DNA of 64,000 bases from Mesorhizobium_L sp035547755 (GCA_035547755.1 DASZUG010000090.1:93166-157165); one strand, 5' to 3'; counted from the first letter of the stretch, positions 51,529 to 61,163 are shown. Made by a program: numbers and translations. Notes: generated from the sequence alone by a model not told the origin.

Positions 51529-52506
51529 ATGGCGGACGATATCGAGGGAAATACGCTCGATCCCGAGTTGAAGGCGATGATCGAGCGCGCGGTCCTGGCG
51601 GGCGGTCCGGGTATTCGCGAATTGCCTCTCGCGCAAGCCAGAGAGGCCTATCGGGAGCGCTATCTGTCGCGCGGGATTAAAAAGCCGAAGGCGAGCGGTT
51701 CCGTCACGGAATTGCTTCTCGATCTTCCCGGACGCAAGCTTCCGGTGCGGCTTTACCGCGCATGCGAGCCGCGGATCGAGCCTGCCCTGATGGTTTATTT
51801 CCACGGCGGCGGCTATGTCGTCGGTGATGGGGACGCCTATGACGCCCAGTCGCAGGCGCTCGCGGCCGCATCCGGCTGCAGCATTCTCTTCGTCGATTAC
51901 CGCCGCGCTCCCGAACACCGGTTTCCTGCGGCGGTCGAGGACGCACTCGACAGTTTTGCGTGGGTCCATGCCCACGCAGCGGCGCTTGGCTTTCCAGCGG
52001 AACGGATCGTTGTCGGTGGCGACAGCGCCGGCGGCGCGCTGGCGGTCGTGGTGGCGCTCAGCCGCCGCGACCTGGGCCTGCCTCTTCCTTCGCTTTGCTT
52101 CGCGCTTTATCCATGGCTCGACATGCGCCCCTATGTCGGCCGCGGCGATTATCCGTCGGTCGCCCGATTCAGCCGCGGCTATTTTCTCGATCGCGAGACG
52201 ATGGAATGGTTTTCCTCATCCTATCTCGGTTCGTCGACCGAAGCCGCCGAGGATCGTCGCGCATCGCCCATTCTCTGGGAGGCGCTCGAAGGCATGCCGG
52301 AAACGATCATCGTCACCGCGGCATTCGATCCCCTGCGCGACATGGGTGAAGCGCTGGCTTCGCGGCTGGCCCGCGCGGACGTACCGGTGACATGCTTCCG
52401 TATGGCGGGCATGATCCACAATTTCATCGGCTATGCCGGCGTTTCGGCAGCCGCCGCCGGCGCTTTTCACCAGGCGGCCGAGCGTCTGCGCCTGGCGCTT
52501 TCTTGA
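51529..52506 (+). CDS. HSL-type alpha/beta hydrolase (esterase)
   Basis: A 325-residue cytosolic serine hydrolase of the hormone-sensitive-lipase family. The oxyanion motif YFHGGGYVVGDGD is near residue 90, the nucleophile elbow is GGDSAGGALAV with Ser, the acid is Asp in TAAFDPLRDMG and the base His is in MIHNF. The active site is complete. Short-chain acyl esters are typical substrates. It lies at the edge of the ABC/amidase island but faces away from it. Confidence 0.9.
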   Translation: MADDIEGNTLDPELKAMIERAVLAGGPGIRELPLAQAREAYRERYLSRGIKKPKASGSVTELLLDLPGRKLPVRLYRACEPRIEPALMVYFHGGGYVVGDGDAYDAQSQALAAASGCSILFVDYRRAPEHRFPAAVEDALDSFAWVHAHAAALGFPAERIVVGGDSAGGALAVVVALSRRDLGLPLPSLCFALYPWLDMRPYVGRGDYPSVARFSRGYFLDRETMEWFSSSYLGSSTEAAEDRRASPILWEALEGMPETIIVTAAFDPLRDMGEALASRLARADVPVTCFRMAGMIHNFIGYAGVSAAAAGAFHQAAERLRLALS

Positions 52507-52553
52507 TAAAAGTGCTCCTGGCGGGACAAGTCCCGCCGGGCCGCCGGTTGTCC

Positions 52554-54140
52554 CTATCCCTGCGCGTCGTCCTTCCAGGCGCCCCAGCCGATCGGACGGC
52601 TGGCGGCCCATGGTTGATAGCCGTGAACATGAGGGCCGATCGCCTCGACTGTCGGATCGTAATAGAGCCCGATGATCGGAACGTCCTTTTCCATCAGCTG
52701 GTGCATCTGAAGGAAAACCGCCTTGCGCTTGGCGCTGTCCGTCGTGCTGGAGCTTTCCGCCAGAAGCTTGACGGCCTTCGGATCGTCCCATTGCGCCCAT
52801 GCGCTCTTGCTCTTGTCGCCGATGAAGGTGGCATACATCAGGCTTGGATCGAAGCGAGGCGAGTAGCCGAAGGACTGGATCTGGAACTTGCCGGACAGAT
52901 AGTTGTTGAGTTGCGTCGCCCAATCGAGCACCTGCAATTGCGCGTTGACGCCGGCCGCCGACAGCATCGCCTGGACCAGGATCGCGTTATCGTACATGCC
53001 GGGATAGCGCTTGTTGGTCTGGATGATGACCGGCTGTCCGTGATAGCCGGCTTGTTTGAGCAGCGCCTGTGCCTTGGCCGGATCATAGGCCGGCCATTGG
53101 TCGAACGCCGGATCGAAGAACTGGCTCGCATCGGCCACCCCCGAAGGGTTGCCCTTGGCGAGGCCGTTGGTCCTCGCTGCGGCGATCTGGTTGATATCGA
53201 TGGCGTGGGCAAGGGCGAGACGGATCGTCGGGTTGGAAAGAAGCGGATCCTTGGTCTGGAGGAGGAGGGCTGTCCAGCCGAGGCCAGGCGCCGTGACGAC
53301 GTTGACGCCCTGCTTCCGCAGCTGGGTAACACGCATGGGATCGACTTCCGGGACGATGTCGACGGCGCCGGTCTGCAATGCCGCCAGCGCCGCATCCGCA
53401 TCGGGAATGACACGGAACTGGATCTGGTCGACATAGGCGGTGCGCTTGCCCGCCAGCCCGCTCGTGGGAGCCAGGCTTGGCGTATAGCCCTTGAAGCGCT
53501 CAAGAGTCAGGCTTTCGCCATGCTTCCATTCCTTGAGCCTGAATGGACCCGTCCCGATCGGCGTTTTCCACTTCCCGTCCTTATCGACGCTGTGGGGACT
53601 TTCGACATAGATGCCGCATTGGATATTGGCGAGCTGCGCCAGGAAGGTCGCGTTCGGCTCGTTCAGCTTGTAGACGACGGTGTCGTCGTCGGGAACCGCA
53701 ACATCCACGACCTTCAGCCCGGCGCTGCCGTCGAAGAGCCTGTGGCAGGCCCAGTCCTTGTGGCTGTTGAGGCGGTCCCAACTCCATTTGACATCCGACG
53801 CCTTCATCACCGATCCGTCTTGGAAATGGATCCCGCGCCGCAGCTTGAACGTATAGGTCTTGCCGTCGTCGGAGATCCGCCAGCTTTCGGCAAGGGTCGG
53901 CCCCACGCTCAGATCGCGCCGGTAGCCCACCAGCCCCTCGAACATGTGATAGACGACCGTATCGGTGTTGGCGTCGCGATTGACGCCGGGTTCGAGACTA
54001 CGCACGTCCGAATTGAGGGCTATCGAAAGCATACCGCCGGTCTTGGGCGCCTCGCTGGCCCCTTGTGCCGTCGAAGACAAGAAGATTGGGCCGGCGATGG
54101 CGGCGCAGAAGCCGATGAGAGGTAGCCATTGTCGTTTCAT
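52554..54140 (-). CDS. Dipeptide/oligopeptide-type ABC substrate-binding protein (SBP_bac_5)
   Basis: A 528-residue periplasmic binding protein. The signal peptide is MKRQWLPLIGFCAAIAGPIF with cleavage around AQG|ASE. The mature start GGMLSIALNSDVRSLEPG is followed by WRISDDGKTYTFKLRRGIHF, the SBP_bac_5 signature. It probably supplies the dppB-dppC-dppDF-like importer 6 kb away on the opposite strand. It overlaps the upstream hydrolase by 4 bases. The ligand is unknown. Confidence 0.9.
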   Translation of the reverse strand: MKRQWLPLIGFCAAIAGPIFLSSTAQGASEAPKTGGMLSIALNSDVRSLEPGVNRDANTDTVVYHMFEGLVGYRRDLSVGPTLAESWRISDDGKTYTFKLRRGIHFQDGSVMKASDVKWSWDRLNSHKDWACHRLFDGSAGLKVVDVAVPDDDTVVYKLNEPNATFLAQLANIQCGIYVESPHSVDKDGKWKTPIGTGPFRLKEWKHGESLTLERFKGYTPSLAPTSGLAGKRTAYVDQIQFRVIPDADAALAALQTGAVDIVPEVDPMRVTQLRKQGVNVVTAPGLGWTALLLQTKDPLLSNPTIRLALAHAIDINQIAAARTNGLAKGNPSGVADASQFFDPAFDQWPAYDPAKAQALLKQAGYHGQPVIIQTNKRYPGMYDNAILVQAMLSAAGVNAQLQVLDWATQLNNYLSGKFQIQSFGYSPRFDPSLMYATFIGDKSKSAWAQWDDPKAVKLLAESSSTTDSAKRKAVFLQMHQLMEKDVPIIGLYYDPTVEAIGPHVHGYQPWAASRPIGWGAWKDDAQG

Positions 54141-55018
54141 CTGTTGTTCCCTTCCGTGGAGTTCCGAGAATCGATCCGCTGACGAGATGTGAAAACATCA
54201 GAAAAGAAAGCCTCGGCGCTGGGGATGAGGTCGTCGAGCCGGTGGGCAACGCCCGGAACGATATCGAACCTGACGGCGATCCCGTGTTTCTCGAAGCTGT
54301 CCTTGAGCGATCGCAGGCGATCCTTGCGGTTGGCCCCGGCGGCATTGACCCCTTCCTGCCACCATGGGCTGTCTGGCCGGATGGTGATCTCCCAGCTGTC
54401 GGTGTCGTCTTCGCCGACGATCATCTGCACGGCGGTGTCGCGCATGGCGTCGAGGTTGATCGGCGCACCGAAGATTTCGGCGGCGTTGCGCACGCCGACC
54501 ATCAGGTCGTGATTTCGATCGAGAAGCGTCACGACGCCCGGCGCGCCGATCGAAACCGCTTCGAGGCGCGCGGGATGTGCATAGAAGAAGCGGTGGGCGA
54601 AATGGCCGCCGCCGGAAAAGCCGAAAAGCGAGAATTTCTCCTTCTCGATCCTGTAAATCGCCGACAGTTCGTCGATCATCGCCAACAGGATCGTGTCGTA
54701 ATGGACGCCGTCCGAGCGCAGGCGCTTGTAGCTCGAAAGCTCGCGCGGCGCGGTGATCCCGCCGGGAAACAAGGGCGCCAATATGACGAGGTTGTGCCGT
54801 TCGGCGAGGTCGATGAAGTGGTCCCGCGTCGCCATCATGTCGCGCCCGGTGCCATGAGCTGCGACGAGAAGGCGAAAGCGGTCGTCGCCATCCTCGTCAT
54901 AGGATCGCGGGACATAGGCGCAGTAGGAAAAGCGTGGGTCGGCCTGACAGGCATAGACGGTGGTGCGGCCGAAATCATAATAGGAAAGATGCCGTCCATG
55001 GCCGGGAATGTGTCTCAT
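54137..55018 (-). CDS. Alpha/beta hydrolase
   Basis: A 293-residue hydrolase, probably cytosolic because no signal peptide is seen. The nucleophile elbow is SLFGFSGGGHFAHRFF (Ser in G-x-S-x-G), the acid may be the Asp in MIVGEDDTDSWE, and the base His is in PGVAHRLDD. It starts within the amidase stop and ends within the binding-protein start (4-base overlaps), so it belongs to that operon. The substrate is likely an ester or amide, which is an inference from context. Confidence 0.85.
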   Translation of the reverse strand: MRHIPGHGRHLSYYDFGRTTVYACQADPRFSYCAYVPRSYDEDGDDRFRLLVAAHGTGRDMMATRDHFIDLAERHNLVILAPLFPGGITAPRELSSYKRLRSDGVHYDTILLAMIDELSAIYRIEKEKFSLFGFSGGGHFAHRFFYAHPARLEAVSIGAPGVVTLLDRNHDLMVGVRNAAEIFGAPINLDAMRDTAVQMIVGEDDTDSWEITIRPDSPWWQEGVNAAGANRKDRLRSLKDSFEKHGIAVRFDIVPGVAHRLDDLIPSAEAFFSDVFTSRQRIDSRNSTEGNNR

Positions 55019-56478
55019 CGCGTGTACACTCCGGCGGCGGCCGCCGCTTTGCCGACGGCCGCGCGATCGAAAAGAGGGTCGATTGGAGTAAACGGGATGT
55101 CGTCCTCCAGGAGTTCGCCGACGGCAAGGCAGATGTCTTCCCGGCCGGGCGCCGCGACGATCTGCACGCCGCCGGGCATGGGGCCCGCGCTTCGCAAAGG
55201 CAGCGAGAGCGCCGGCAGGCCAAGCACCGAAATCGCCATCATGGGCGCCTGCGCGGCGATGATCCCGGTGGTCGCGGCGGCGTCGCGCGTGTCCGATCCG
55301 ACGGCAAAGGGCGGCTGGAGCGAGACAGGCATGATCAGGACCGGCCATTTATCGAGGACAGCGAGCCATGACCGCAGGAGCGCGTGCCGGGCGATGACCG
55401 CGTCGAGGCAATCCCTCACCGTGTAGTCCGGCCATGCCGCACGCCACAGTTCGACAGCGCGCGCGCCATTCCTGTCGCTGGATTCCATGAGTGGCCCGGC
55501 AAGAAGGGCGAGGATGTCCGGAACGGCGATTTTCGGCCACGCGGCGATGGTTTCCTCCAACAGAGGCGGCTTCACCTCCTCGACGGCATAGCCGGCCAGC
55601 CCAAGTTTTTTCCCGGCAGCCGCCACTGCCTCTCCGGCGGTCCTGTCCACATTCCCGAAGCCGTCGAACGACACCAGCGCCGCCCGCTTCGGATGCGACG
55701 CCTCCGTTCCCGGCGCGGCGAGCATGGTTCGCGGATCATCAGGTGACGGGCGCGCCATGGCCTCAAAGGCGAGGCGCGCGTCGCCGACGGTCCTGGTTAG
55801 CGGCCCTTGCACAGCCATCAACTGCGACGCGATCGATCCCTTCCCCTTCGCCGTGGCATTGAAGGAGGGCACGCGGCCATAGCCCGGCTTCAGCCCCACC
55901 AGGCCGCAGCAATAGGCGGGGTAGCGGATGGAGCCGGCTATGTCGTTGCCATGGCCGATCGGCGTCATGCCGGTGGCGACGGCCGCCGCCGATCCGCCGC
56001 TCGATCCGCCAACGGTTTTCGACGCGTCCCATGGATTGAGCGTCAGACCGTGTAGCTCGTTGTCGGTGAACCAGCGCATGGAATAGGCCGGCGCGTTGGT
56101 GCGGCCGATGATGATCGCGCCTGCTTGTCTGAGATTGGCGACGACGGGGTTGTCGCGTTCGGCGACTAGCGCGCGATTGGCGCGCACGCCATTGTCGGTC
56201 GCTGCCCCGCACTGGTCGATGTTGATCTTGATGACGACGGGAACACCATGAAGAGAGCCAAGGGGTTTCCCATTCGCTCGCCGGCGATCCGCCTCGTCGG
56301 CTGCCGACAGCGCCTCCTCCCGCCTTATCTCCGTGACGGCGTTGACAATCGGATTGATCGCGTCCATCCGGTCGAGGCAGGAGGTGACGAGTTCCCTGGC
56401 GCTCACGGAACCCGCGGCTGCCAGGCGCGCCATTTCGGCTGCCTCCAATCGCCACAACCGGCTTGCCTCCCGTGTCAT
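55015..56478 (-). CDS. Amidase (amidase signature family)
   Basis: A 487-residue amidohydrolase. The Ser-cisSer-Lys triad is present: Lys in GVPVVIKINIDQCG (residue ~84), the Gly/Ser-rich signature VGGSSGGSAAAVATGMTPIG with the first Ser, and the nucleophile region GNDIAGSIRYPAYCCG. This family cleaves linear amides. The ATG at 56478 is used; the open frame starts at 56601. It is first in the amidase-hydrolase-binding-protein operon and divergent from the GntR gene. Confidence 0.92.
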   Translation of the reverse strand: MTREASRLWRLEAAEMARLAAAGSVSARELVTSCLDRMDAINPIVNAVTEIRREEALSAADEADRRRANGKPLGSLHGVPVVIKINIDQCGAATDNGVRANRALVAERDNPVVANLRQAGAIIIGRTNAPAYSMRWFTDNELHGLTLNPWDASKTVGGSSGGSAAAVATGMTPIGHGNDIAGSIRYPAYCCGLVGLKPGYGRVPSFNATAKGKGSIASQLMAVQGPLTRTVGDARLAFEAMARPSPDDPRTMLAAPGTEASHPKRAALVSFDGFGNVDRTAGEAVAAAGKKLGLAGYAVEEVKPPLLEETIAAWPKIAVPDILALLAGPLMESSDRNGARAVELWRAAWPDYTVRDCLDAVIARHALLRSWLAVLDKWPVLIMPVSLQPPFAVGSDTRDAAATTGIIAAQAPMMAISVLGLPALSLPLRSAGPMPGGVQIVAAPGREDICLAVGELLEDDIPFTPIDPLFDRAAVGKAAAAAGVYTR

Positions 56479-56600
56479 GGCGCTACTCCGCCGGGCCTCG
56501 GAGGCTATATTTTGGACGCGGGCGTCTTGATCGGCTGATGGAGCCCACCGAAATGCCTCCTCGGCATAATGCGCGCATGAGAGCGCACTATATAATTGCA

Positions 56601-56623
56601 TTTTGTGATGCTATGATACAAAA
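56601..56623. promoter_or_regulatory. Inverted repeat in the amidase / GntR divergent promoter
   Basis: TTTTGT (56601-56606) and ACAAAA (56618-56623) are inverted repeats 11 bases apart, just before the GntR gene and next to an AT-rich block TATATAATT. A GntR operator is plausible because such sites usually lie in the divergent gap, but this is only by position and symmetry. Confidence 0.35.
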
Positions 56624-56645
56624 CTGAACGAAGCAAGGGGAGAAA

Positions 56646-57527
56646 GTGGAACACGAACCGACACGACTTCAGCGGGAACTCCTGCCGCGCGTCGTCGACT
56701 ATATCCGTCATCAGGGAATAGGACTCGGCACACGGCTGACGGAAATGGAGCTTGCCCGCTACCTGCAGGTTTCGCGCACGCCCGTACGCGCAGTTCTGGA
56801 GCAATTGGCGGAAGAGGGCATTCTCGATGCCCGGCCCCGACGCGGTTTCGTTCTCAAATCGGTGCCGGAGCCTGCCTCGGCGCCGGATTCTCCCCCGAAC
56901 GAGGTGGATGAGCTTTGCCTGCGCATTGCCCGCGACAAGATGAATAATCATCTCCCTCCAGAGATATCCGAATCCGATCTGATGCGTCGCTATGACGTGA
57001 CGCGGCCGTTTCTGCTGCGTGTTCTCATGCAACTCGCCGAAGTCGCCCTTGTCGAGCGCAAACCCGGCAATGGCTGGGCTTTTCTTCCGTCGCTGGAAGA
57101 TGCTTCAGCGCGGCAGGAGAGCTACGATTTCAGGTTGCTGATCGAGCCGGCGGCGGTCCTGGCGCGAGGCTTCGCGCTCGATCCACGCTGGTTGGAGGAG
57201 ACGCGGCGCCAGCATGAGGCTTTCCTTGCGACGCCGTGGCGGGAGACGGCCAGTATCGCGCTTTTCGAGATGAACGCGGCATTCCACGAGGGGCTCGCCG
57301 CCGCGTCGGGCAATCGCTACATCCTGCTCGCGGTGCGCCAGCAGAACCGCCTGCGCCGCTTCTCCAACTATGATTGGGTCTACGGTTTCGAGCGCGTGCA
57401 AATCTCCTGCCGGGAACATCTGGAGATCCTAGACCGTCTTGAGTTGGGCGAGCGCGAGGTTGCCGCGGCGCTGCTGCGCCGGCATTTGGAGCAGGCCAGG
57501 AGCCTTTCCCGGCAATTCGGCGAATGA
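56646..57527 (+). CDS. GntR family transcriptional regulator (FCD-like)
   Basis: A 293-residue regulator. The winged helix (residues ~10-75) has GLGTRLTEMELARYLQVSRT and PVRAVLEQLAEEGILDARP. A second winged-helix-like stretch follows (ISESDLMRRYDVTRPFLLRV), then an FCD domain with LIEPAAVLARGFALDP and MNAAFHEGLAAASGN. The duplicated N-terminal helix region is a little unusual. It starts with GTG after GGGGAG. It lies at the centre of the island between the amidase and the omega-aminotransferase and is probably its regulator. Confidence 0.88.
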   Translation: MEHEPTRLQRELLPRVVDYIRHQGIGLGTRLTEMELARYLQVSRTPVRAVLEQLAEEGILDARPRRGFVLKSVPEPASAPDSPPNEVDELCLRIARDKMNNHLPPEISESDLMRRYDVTRPFLLRVLMQLAEVALVERKPGNGWAFLPSLEDASARQESYDFRLLIEPAAVLARGFALDPRWLEETRRQHEAFLATPWRETASIALFEMNAAFHEGLAAASGNRYILLAVRQQNRLRRFSNYDWVYGFERVQISCREHLEILDRLELGEREVAAALLRRHLEQARSLSRQFGE

Positions 57528-57549
57528 TATGCGATTTGTCTTGTGGTTT

Positions 57550-57573
57550 GTATTTTGTAATTATATAATTCAA
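57550..57573. promoter_or_regulatory. AT-rich palindrome before the aminotransferase
   Basis: AATTATATAATT (about 57559-57570) is a perfect 12-base palindrome, preceded by TATTTTGT. The pieces TATATAATT and ATTTTGT are also found in the divergent amidase/GntR gap. It may be a second operator of the same regulator or a promoter element. Confidence 0.3.
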
Positions 57574-57611
57574 TCGCTTTTCGTCGCTTGATTGCACCGG
57601 GGAAAGTTTTC

Positions 57612-58946
57612 ATGGACGCCGTTTCGATCGAAGGTTTCGCGCCGCTCTCCGACTCCTACTGGATGCCGTTCACGGCGAACCGCGCTTTCCGCCGGCATCC
57701 CTGGCTGTTCGCGCGTGCCGAGGGCATGTATTACGAGACGGTCGATGGGCGCCAGATCCTCGACGCGATGGGCGGGCTGTGGTGCGTCAACGCCGGCCAT
57801 AACCAGCCGCGCATCGTCGAGGCGATCCGCAGGCAGGCGGGCGAACTCGATTTCGTATCCTCCTTCTCGATGGGGCATCCTCTCGCCTTCGAACTCGCCG
57901 ACAGGATCGCCGCACTGACGCCGGAGGGGCTCGATCATGTCTTTTTCGTCAATTCCGGGTCCGAAGCGGTCGATACGGCGCTGAAGATCGCGCGCGCCTA
58001 CCACCGGGCCCGCGGCGATCACGGTCGCGTCAGGCTGATCGGGCGCGCGCGCGCCTATCATGGCATGGGCTTTGGCGGCCTCTCGGTCGCGGGTATTTCG
58101 CGCCACCGCCGTGATTTTGGCCCGCTTCTGGGGGAGGTCGATCACCTGCCCCACACACACAATCTCGAGCACAACGCCTTTTCCCGAGGCCAGCCGGAAT
58201 GGGGCGCGCATCTGGCGGACGAGCTGGAGGCGATCCTCGCCATCCACGATCCGTCGAGCGTCGCTGCGGTCATCGTCGAGCCGGTTTCCGGTTCAGGTGG
58301 CGTCCTGCCGCCGCCACGGAATTATCTCCAGCGCCTGCGCGAGATCTGCACCCGGCACGGCATCCTGCTCATCTTCGATGAGGTCATCACCGGCTTCGGC
58401 CGTCTGGGAACGGCTTTCGGCGCCTCCAGGCTTGGCGTGACGCCGGACATCATCACCTGCGCCAAAGGCATGACCAATGGCAGCGTCCCGATGGGCGGCG
58501 TGATCGTCTCCAGATCGGTGCATGACGCCTTCATGGCGGCGCCCGAACAAAGCGTCGAGCTCATGCATGGTTACACCTATTCCGGCCATCCGCTCGCCTG
58601 CGCCGCCGGACTGGCGGCGATCGAGACCTATCTCGACCTCGACCTGTTCGACGGCAATGCGAAGCGGATCGCGGCGTGGGAGGCGGCGGCGCACGCCCTC
58701 CAAGGCGCTCCGCATGTGATCGATATCCGCAATATCGGCCTGCTCGCCGCGATCGAACTCGCGCCCCGAAAGGACCCGGCGGCGGGATCACGCGCTGCAG
58801 AGGCCAGCAAGCTCTGCTTCGAGAGGGGCGTTCTCGTCAGGACCGGAGGCGAAAGCCTCGTTCTCTCGCCGCCGCTGATCATCTCCGAATCCGAGATCGG
58901 CCGGGTCTTCGAGACGATTTCCGCCGCCCTCAATACGGTCGATTGA
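57612..58946 (+). CDS. Class III aminotransferase, omega-amino acid:pyruvate type
   Basis: A 444-residue PLP enzyme. The N-terminus SDSYWMPFTANRAFRRHPWL is characteristic of omega-amino acid:pyruvate transaminases (beta-alanine or taurine type). FFVNSGSEAVDTALKIARAY binds the PLP phosphate, LLIFDEVITGFGRLGTAFGA has the Asp, and DIITCAKGMTNGSVPMGGVI has the Schiff-base Lys. It is first in the plus-strand operon with the C45 hydrolase and the ABC permeases, so it may act on an amine released by amide hydrolysis. Confidence 0.92.
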   Translation: MDAVSIEGFAPLSDSYWMPFTANRAFRRHPWLFARAEGMYYETVDGRQILDAMGGLWCVNAGHNQPRIVEAIRRQAGELDFVSSFSMGHPLAFELADRIAALTPEGLDHVFFVNSGSEAVDTALKIARAYHRARGDHGRVRLIGRARAYHGMGFGGLSVAGISRHRRDFGPLLGEVDHLPHTHNLEHNAFSRGQPEWGAHLADELEAILAIHDPSSVAAVIVEPVSGSGGVLPPPRNYLQRLREICTRHGILLIFDEVITGFGRLGTAFGASRLGVTPDIITCAKGMTNGSVPMGGVIVSRSVHDAFMAAPEQSVELMHGYTYSGHPLACAAGLAAIETYLDLDLFDGNAKRIAAWEAAAHALQGAPHVIDIRNIGLLAAIELAPRKDPAAGSRAAEASKLCFERGVLVRTGGESLVLSPPLIISESEIGRVFETISAALNTVD

Positions 58947-58990
58947 TTGATATCCTCGCCGCGAAGACGTGCGCAAAAAAACAGGTAAAT

Positions 58991-60124
58991 ATGACGAAAC
59001 CGAAAAGCTTTCCCTTCGTCTCCGTCAGCGGCAAACCCTATGAGCGCGGCCGCCTCTATGGCGCCGCTGTCGCCGACAGGGTACGCCTGAGCGCCGAACT
59101 CTATGGCGGGACACTCGACGAACTCGGCTATCGCGGCGCCGAGCGGCGTACCCTCATCGAAGGCTTCGCCCACCAGATAGAGAGTGTAGGGGTCCATTAT
59201 GTCGAGGAGATGCGCGGCATCGCCGATGGCGCAGGCGTCGAGTTCGCCGACATCGTCATGATCAACGCGCGCACCGAGGTGGTTGCCAAGGCCAGGCGGG
59301 AGCGCGGCGTGACGGCGCGACGTGAGCCGGAGGAAGGCTGCACGGGGATCATCGTTCTCGCCCCGAGAAGCAAGACCGGATCGCTGCTCCACGCGCAGAA
59401 CTGGGACTGGCGCGCGGAGTGCGCGGAAACGGGAATCGTGTTGCGCGTTCACCGCGACGACGGCCCCGATTTCCTCACTTTCGTCGAAGCCGGCGGGCTC
59501 GCCCGCTCCGGCCTGAACGAGGCCGGCATCGCCATCACCGCCAACTATCTGGAGTCCGACCGCGATTTCCGCCAGGAGGGTGTCCCGCTCGCGCTGATTC
59601 GCAGGATGGTTCTCGAGCAAAGCCATTTCGCGTTTGCCGTCAAGGCGGTCGCGACAACGCCGAAGGCATGCTCCAACAACATGATGATCTCGACTGTCGA
59701 AGGCTTCGGGATCGATTTCGAATGTGCGCCGGACGAGGCGTTCTCCCTCTATCCTGACCGCGAATTGATCGTACACGCCAATCACTGGGTCAGCCCGGTC
59801 GCACTTGCAAAGCTCAAGGATACGGGCATCGCCAATACGCCGGACAGTGTCTATCGCGACTGGCGCGTCCGCCGCCTGCTCGACGAGGCCGGGGAAAAAA
59901 TCGGAACCGCCGACATCAAGCAAGCGCTGTTCGACGGTTTCGCCACACCCTATTCCGTCTGCCGCCCGCCGCGCCCTTCCAGCAACAGCAATCTCTCGGC
60001 GACGGTGGCCATGGTCGTTATCGAGCCGGGCGAGGGCACGATGGAGGTCGCGCCCCTGCCGGCGCTCCAGCGTGAGTTCACGCAATACAGCCTGCATAAG
60101 GATCCGGTCGTGCTGGCCGCCTGA
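58991..60124 (+). CDS. C45 family peptidase / acyl-CoA:6-APA acyltransferase-like Ntn hydrolase
   Basis: A 377-residue Ntn-hydrolase-fold protein related to isopenicillin N acyltransferase. The expected autoproteolysis point and nucleophile is Cys117 in PEEGCTGIIVLAP, and LLHAQNWDWRAEC follows, typical of the family. An N-terminal block FVSVSGKPYERGRLYG also matches. If processed, residues 1-116 and 117-377 would be the two subunits. It may hydrolyse or transfer N-acyl groups. No signal peptide is seen. It lies 44 bases after the aminotransferase. Confidence 0.88.
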   Translation: MTKPKSFPFVSVSGKPYERGRLYGAAVADRVRLSAELYGGTLDELGYRGAERRTLIEGFAHQIESVGVHYVEEMRGIADGAGVEFADIVMINARTEVVAKARRERGVTARREPEEGCTGIIVLAPRSKTGSLLHAQNWDWRAECAETGIVLRVHRDDGPDFLTFVEAGGLARSGLNEAGIAITANYLESDRDFRQEGVPLALIRRMVLEQSHFAFAVKAVATTPKACSNNMMISTVEGFGIDFECAPDEAFSLYPDRELIVHANHWVSPVALAKLKDTGIANTPDSVYRDWRVRRLLDEAGEKIGTADIKQALFDGFATPYSVCRPPRPSSNSNLSATVAMVVIEPGEGTMEVAPLPALQREFTQYSLHKDPVVLAA

Positions 60125-60218
60125 CGATGACCGGGCAGCAGCCGAGGAAAGGGGTTTCGAGAGAGGGCGGGAAGACCGCTTGGCGGCGAGCCGTCGAAAC
60201 GATGGAAAAGGACCGGAG

Positions 60219-61163
60219 ATGCTGCGGTTCATCCTGACGCGCCTGGGCATGGCCATACCGACCCTCCTGATCGTCGCCTTGACGGTCTTCCTTCTTGTGC
60301 GCCTCATCCCCGGCGACCCTGCTAGCCTGATGCTGGGCGACATGGCAAGCCAATCGAGCCTGGCGGCGCTGCGCGCGCAGCTCGGCCTCGACCGGCCCAT
60401 TCCCGTTCAGTTCGTCATCTGGATCGGACAGATATTGAAAGGTGATTTCGGCCATTCGATCGCCACCGGCCAGCCGGTCCTCGGCCTTGTCATCGACCGT
60501 TTCGAGACCAGCGCGACAATCGTCGTCATTGGGGTTTTCCTGGCCTCCGTGGTCGCTGTTCCCGCTGGCCTGATCGCGGCCTGGCGGCAGAACAGCGCCA
60601 TAGACCTGCTCTTCGTCGGAACCGCGACGGTGTTGCTTTCCATACCGTCTTTCTGGCTCGGCCTTCTGCTCCTCCTGCTCTTCGGGTTGAAACTGCAATG
60701 GCTGCCCGTCGTCGGCTATGTCTCCTTCTCGACCAGCCCCGTCATGGCGTCGGTCTATCTCATCATGCCGGTGGCGACGCTGGTGCTGCATGAATCGGGC
60801 GTTCTCGTGCGGATGGCGCGCGCCAGCGCGCTTGAAGTGCTGCGGCTTGACTATGTCACGCACGCGCGGGCCAAGGGGCTTTCCGAAGGCGCCGTCCTGC
60901 GCCGGCATGTGTTCCGCAATTCCTTCGGGCCGACCTGGACGCTGATCGGGCTCGTCCTCGGCAATCTGCTTGCGGGCATCGCGGTGGTCGAGACGGTCTT
61001 CACCATTCCGGGGATCGGCCGGCTTCTGGTCGATTCCATCTTCGCCCGCGACTATCCCGTCATCCAGGGCTGCATGCTGTTCATCGCCTTCGTCTATGTC
61101 CTGATCAACCTCGTGGTCGACCTGTTCTATCCGCTTTTCGATCCGAAGGTCGCGCAAGCATGA
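60219..61163 (+). CDS. Dipeptide-type ABC transporter permease (DppB-like)
   Basis: A 314-residue inner-membrane permease with six membrane segments. The DppB marks are VALTVFLLVRLIPGDPASLM near the N-terminus, LGLDRPIPVQFVIWIGQILK, and the EAA loop YVTHARAKGLSEGAVLRRHV. VVETVFTIPGIGRLLVDSIF is the C-terminal signature. The ATG follows GGAG. The stop overlaps dppC by 4 bases. Confidence 0.93.
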   Translation: MLRFILTRLGMAIPTLLIVALTVFLLVRLIPGDPASLMLGDMASQSSLAALRAQLGLDRPIPVQFVIWIGQILKGDFGHSIATGQPVLGLVIDRFETSATIVVIGVFLASVVAVPAGLIAAWRQNSAIDLLFVGTATVLLSIPSFWLGLLLLLLFGLKLQWLPVVGYVSFSTSPVMASVYLIMPVATLVLHESGVLVRMARASALEVLRLDYVTHARAKGLSEGAVLRRHVFRNSFGPTWTLIGLVLGNLLAGIAVVETVFTIPGIGRLLVDSIFARDYPVIQGCMLFIAFVYVLINLVVDLFYPLFDPKVAQA

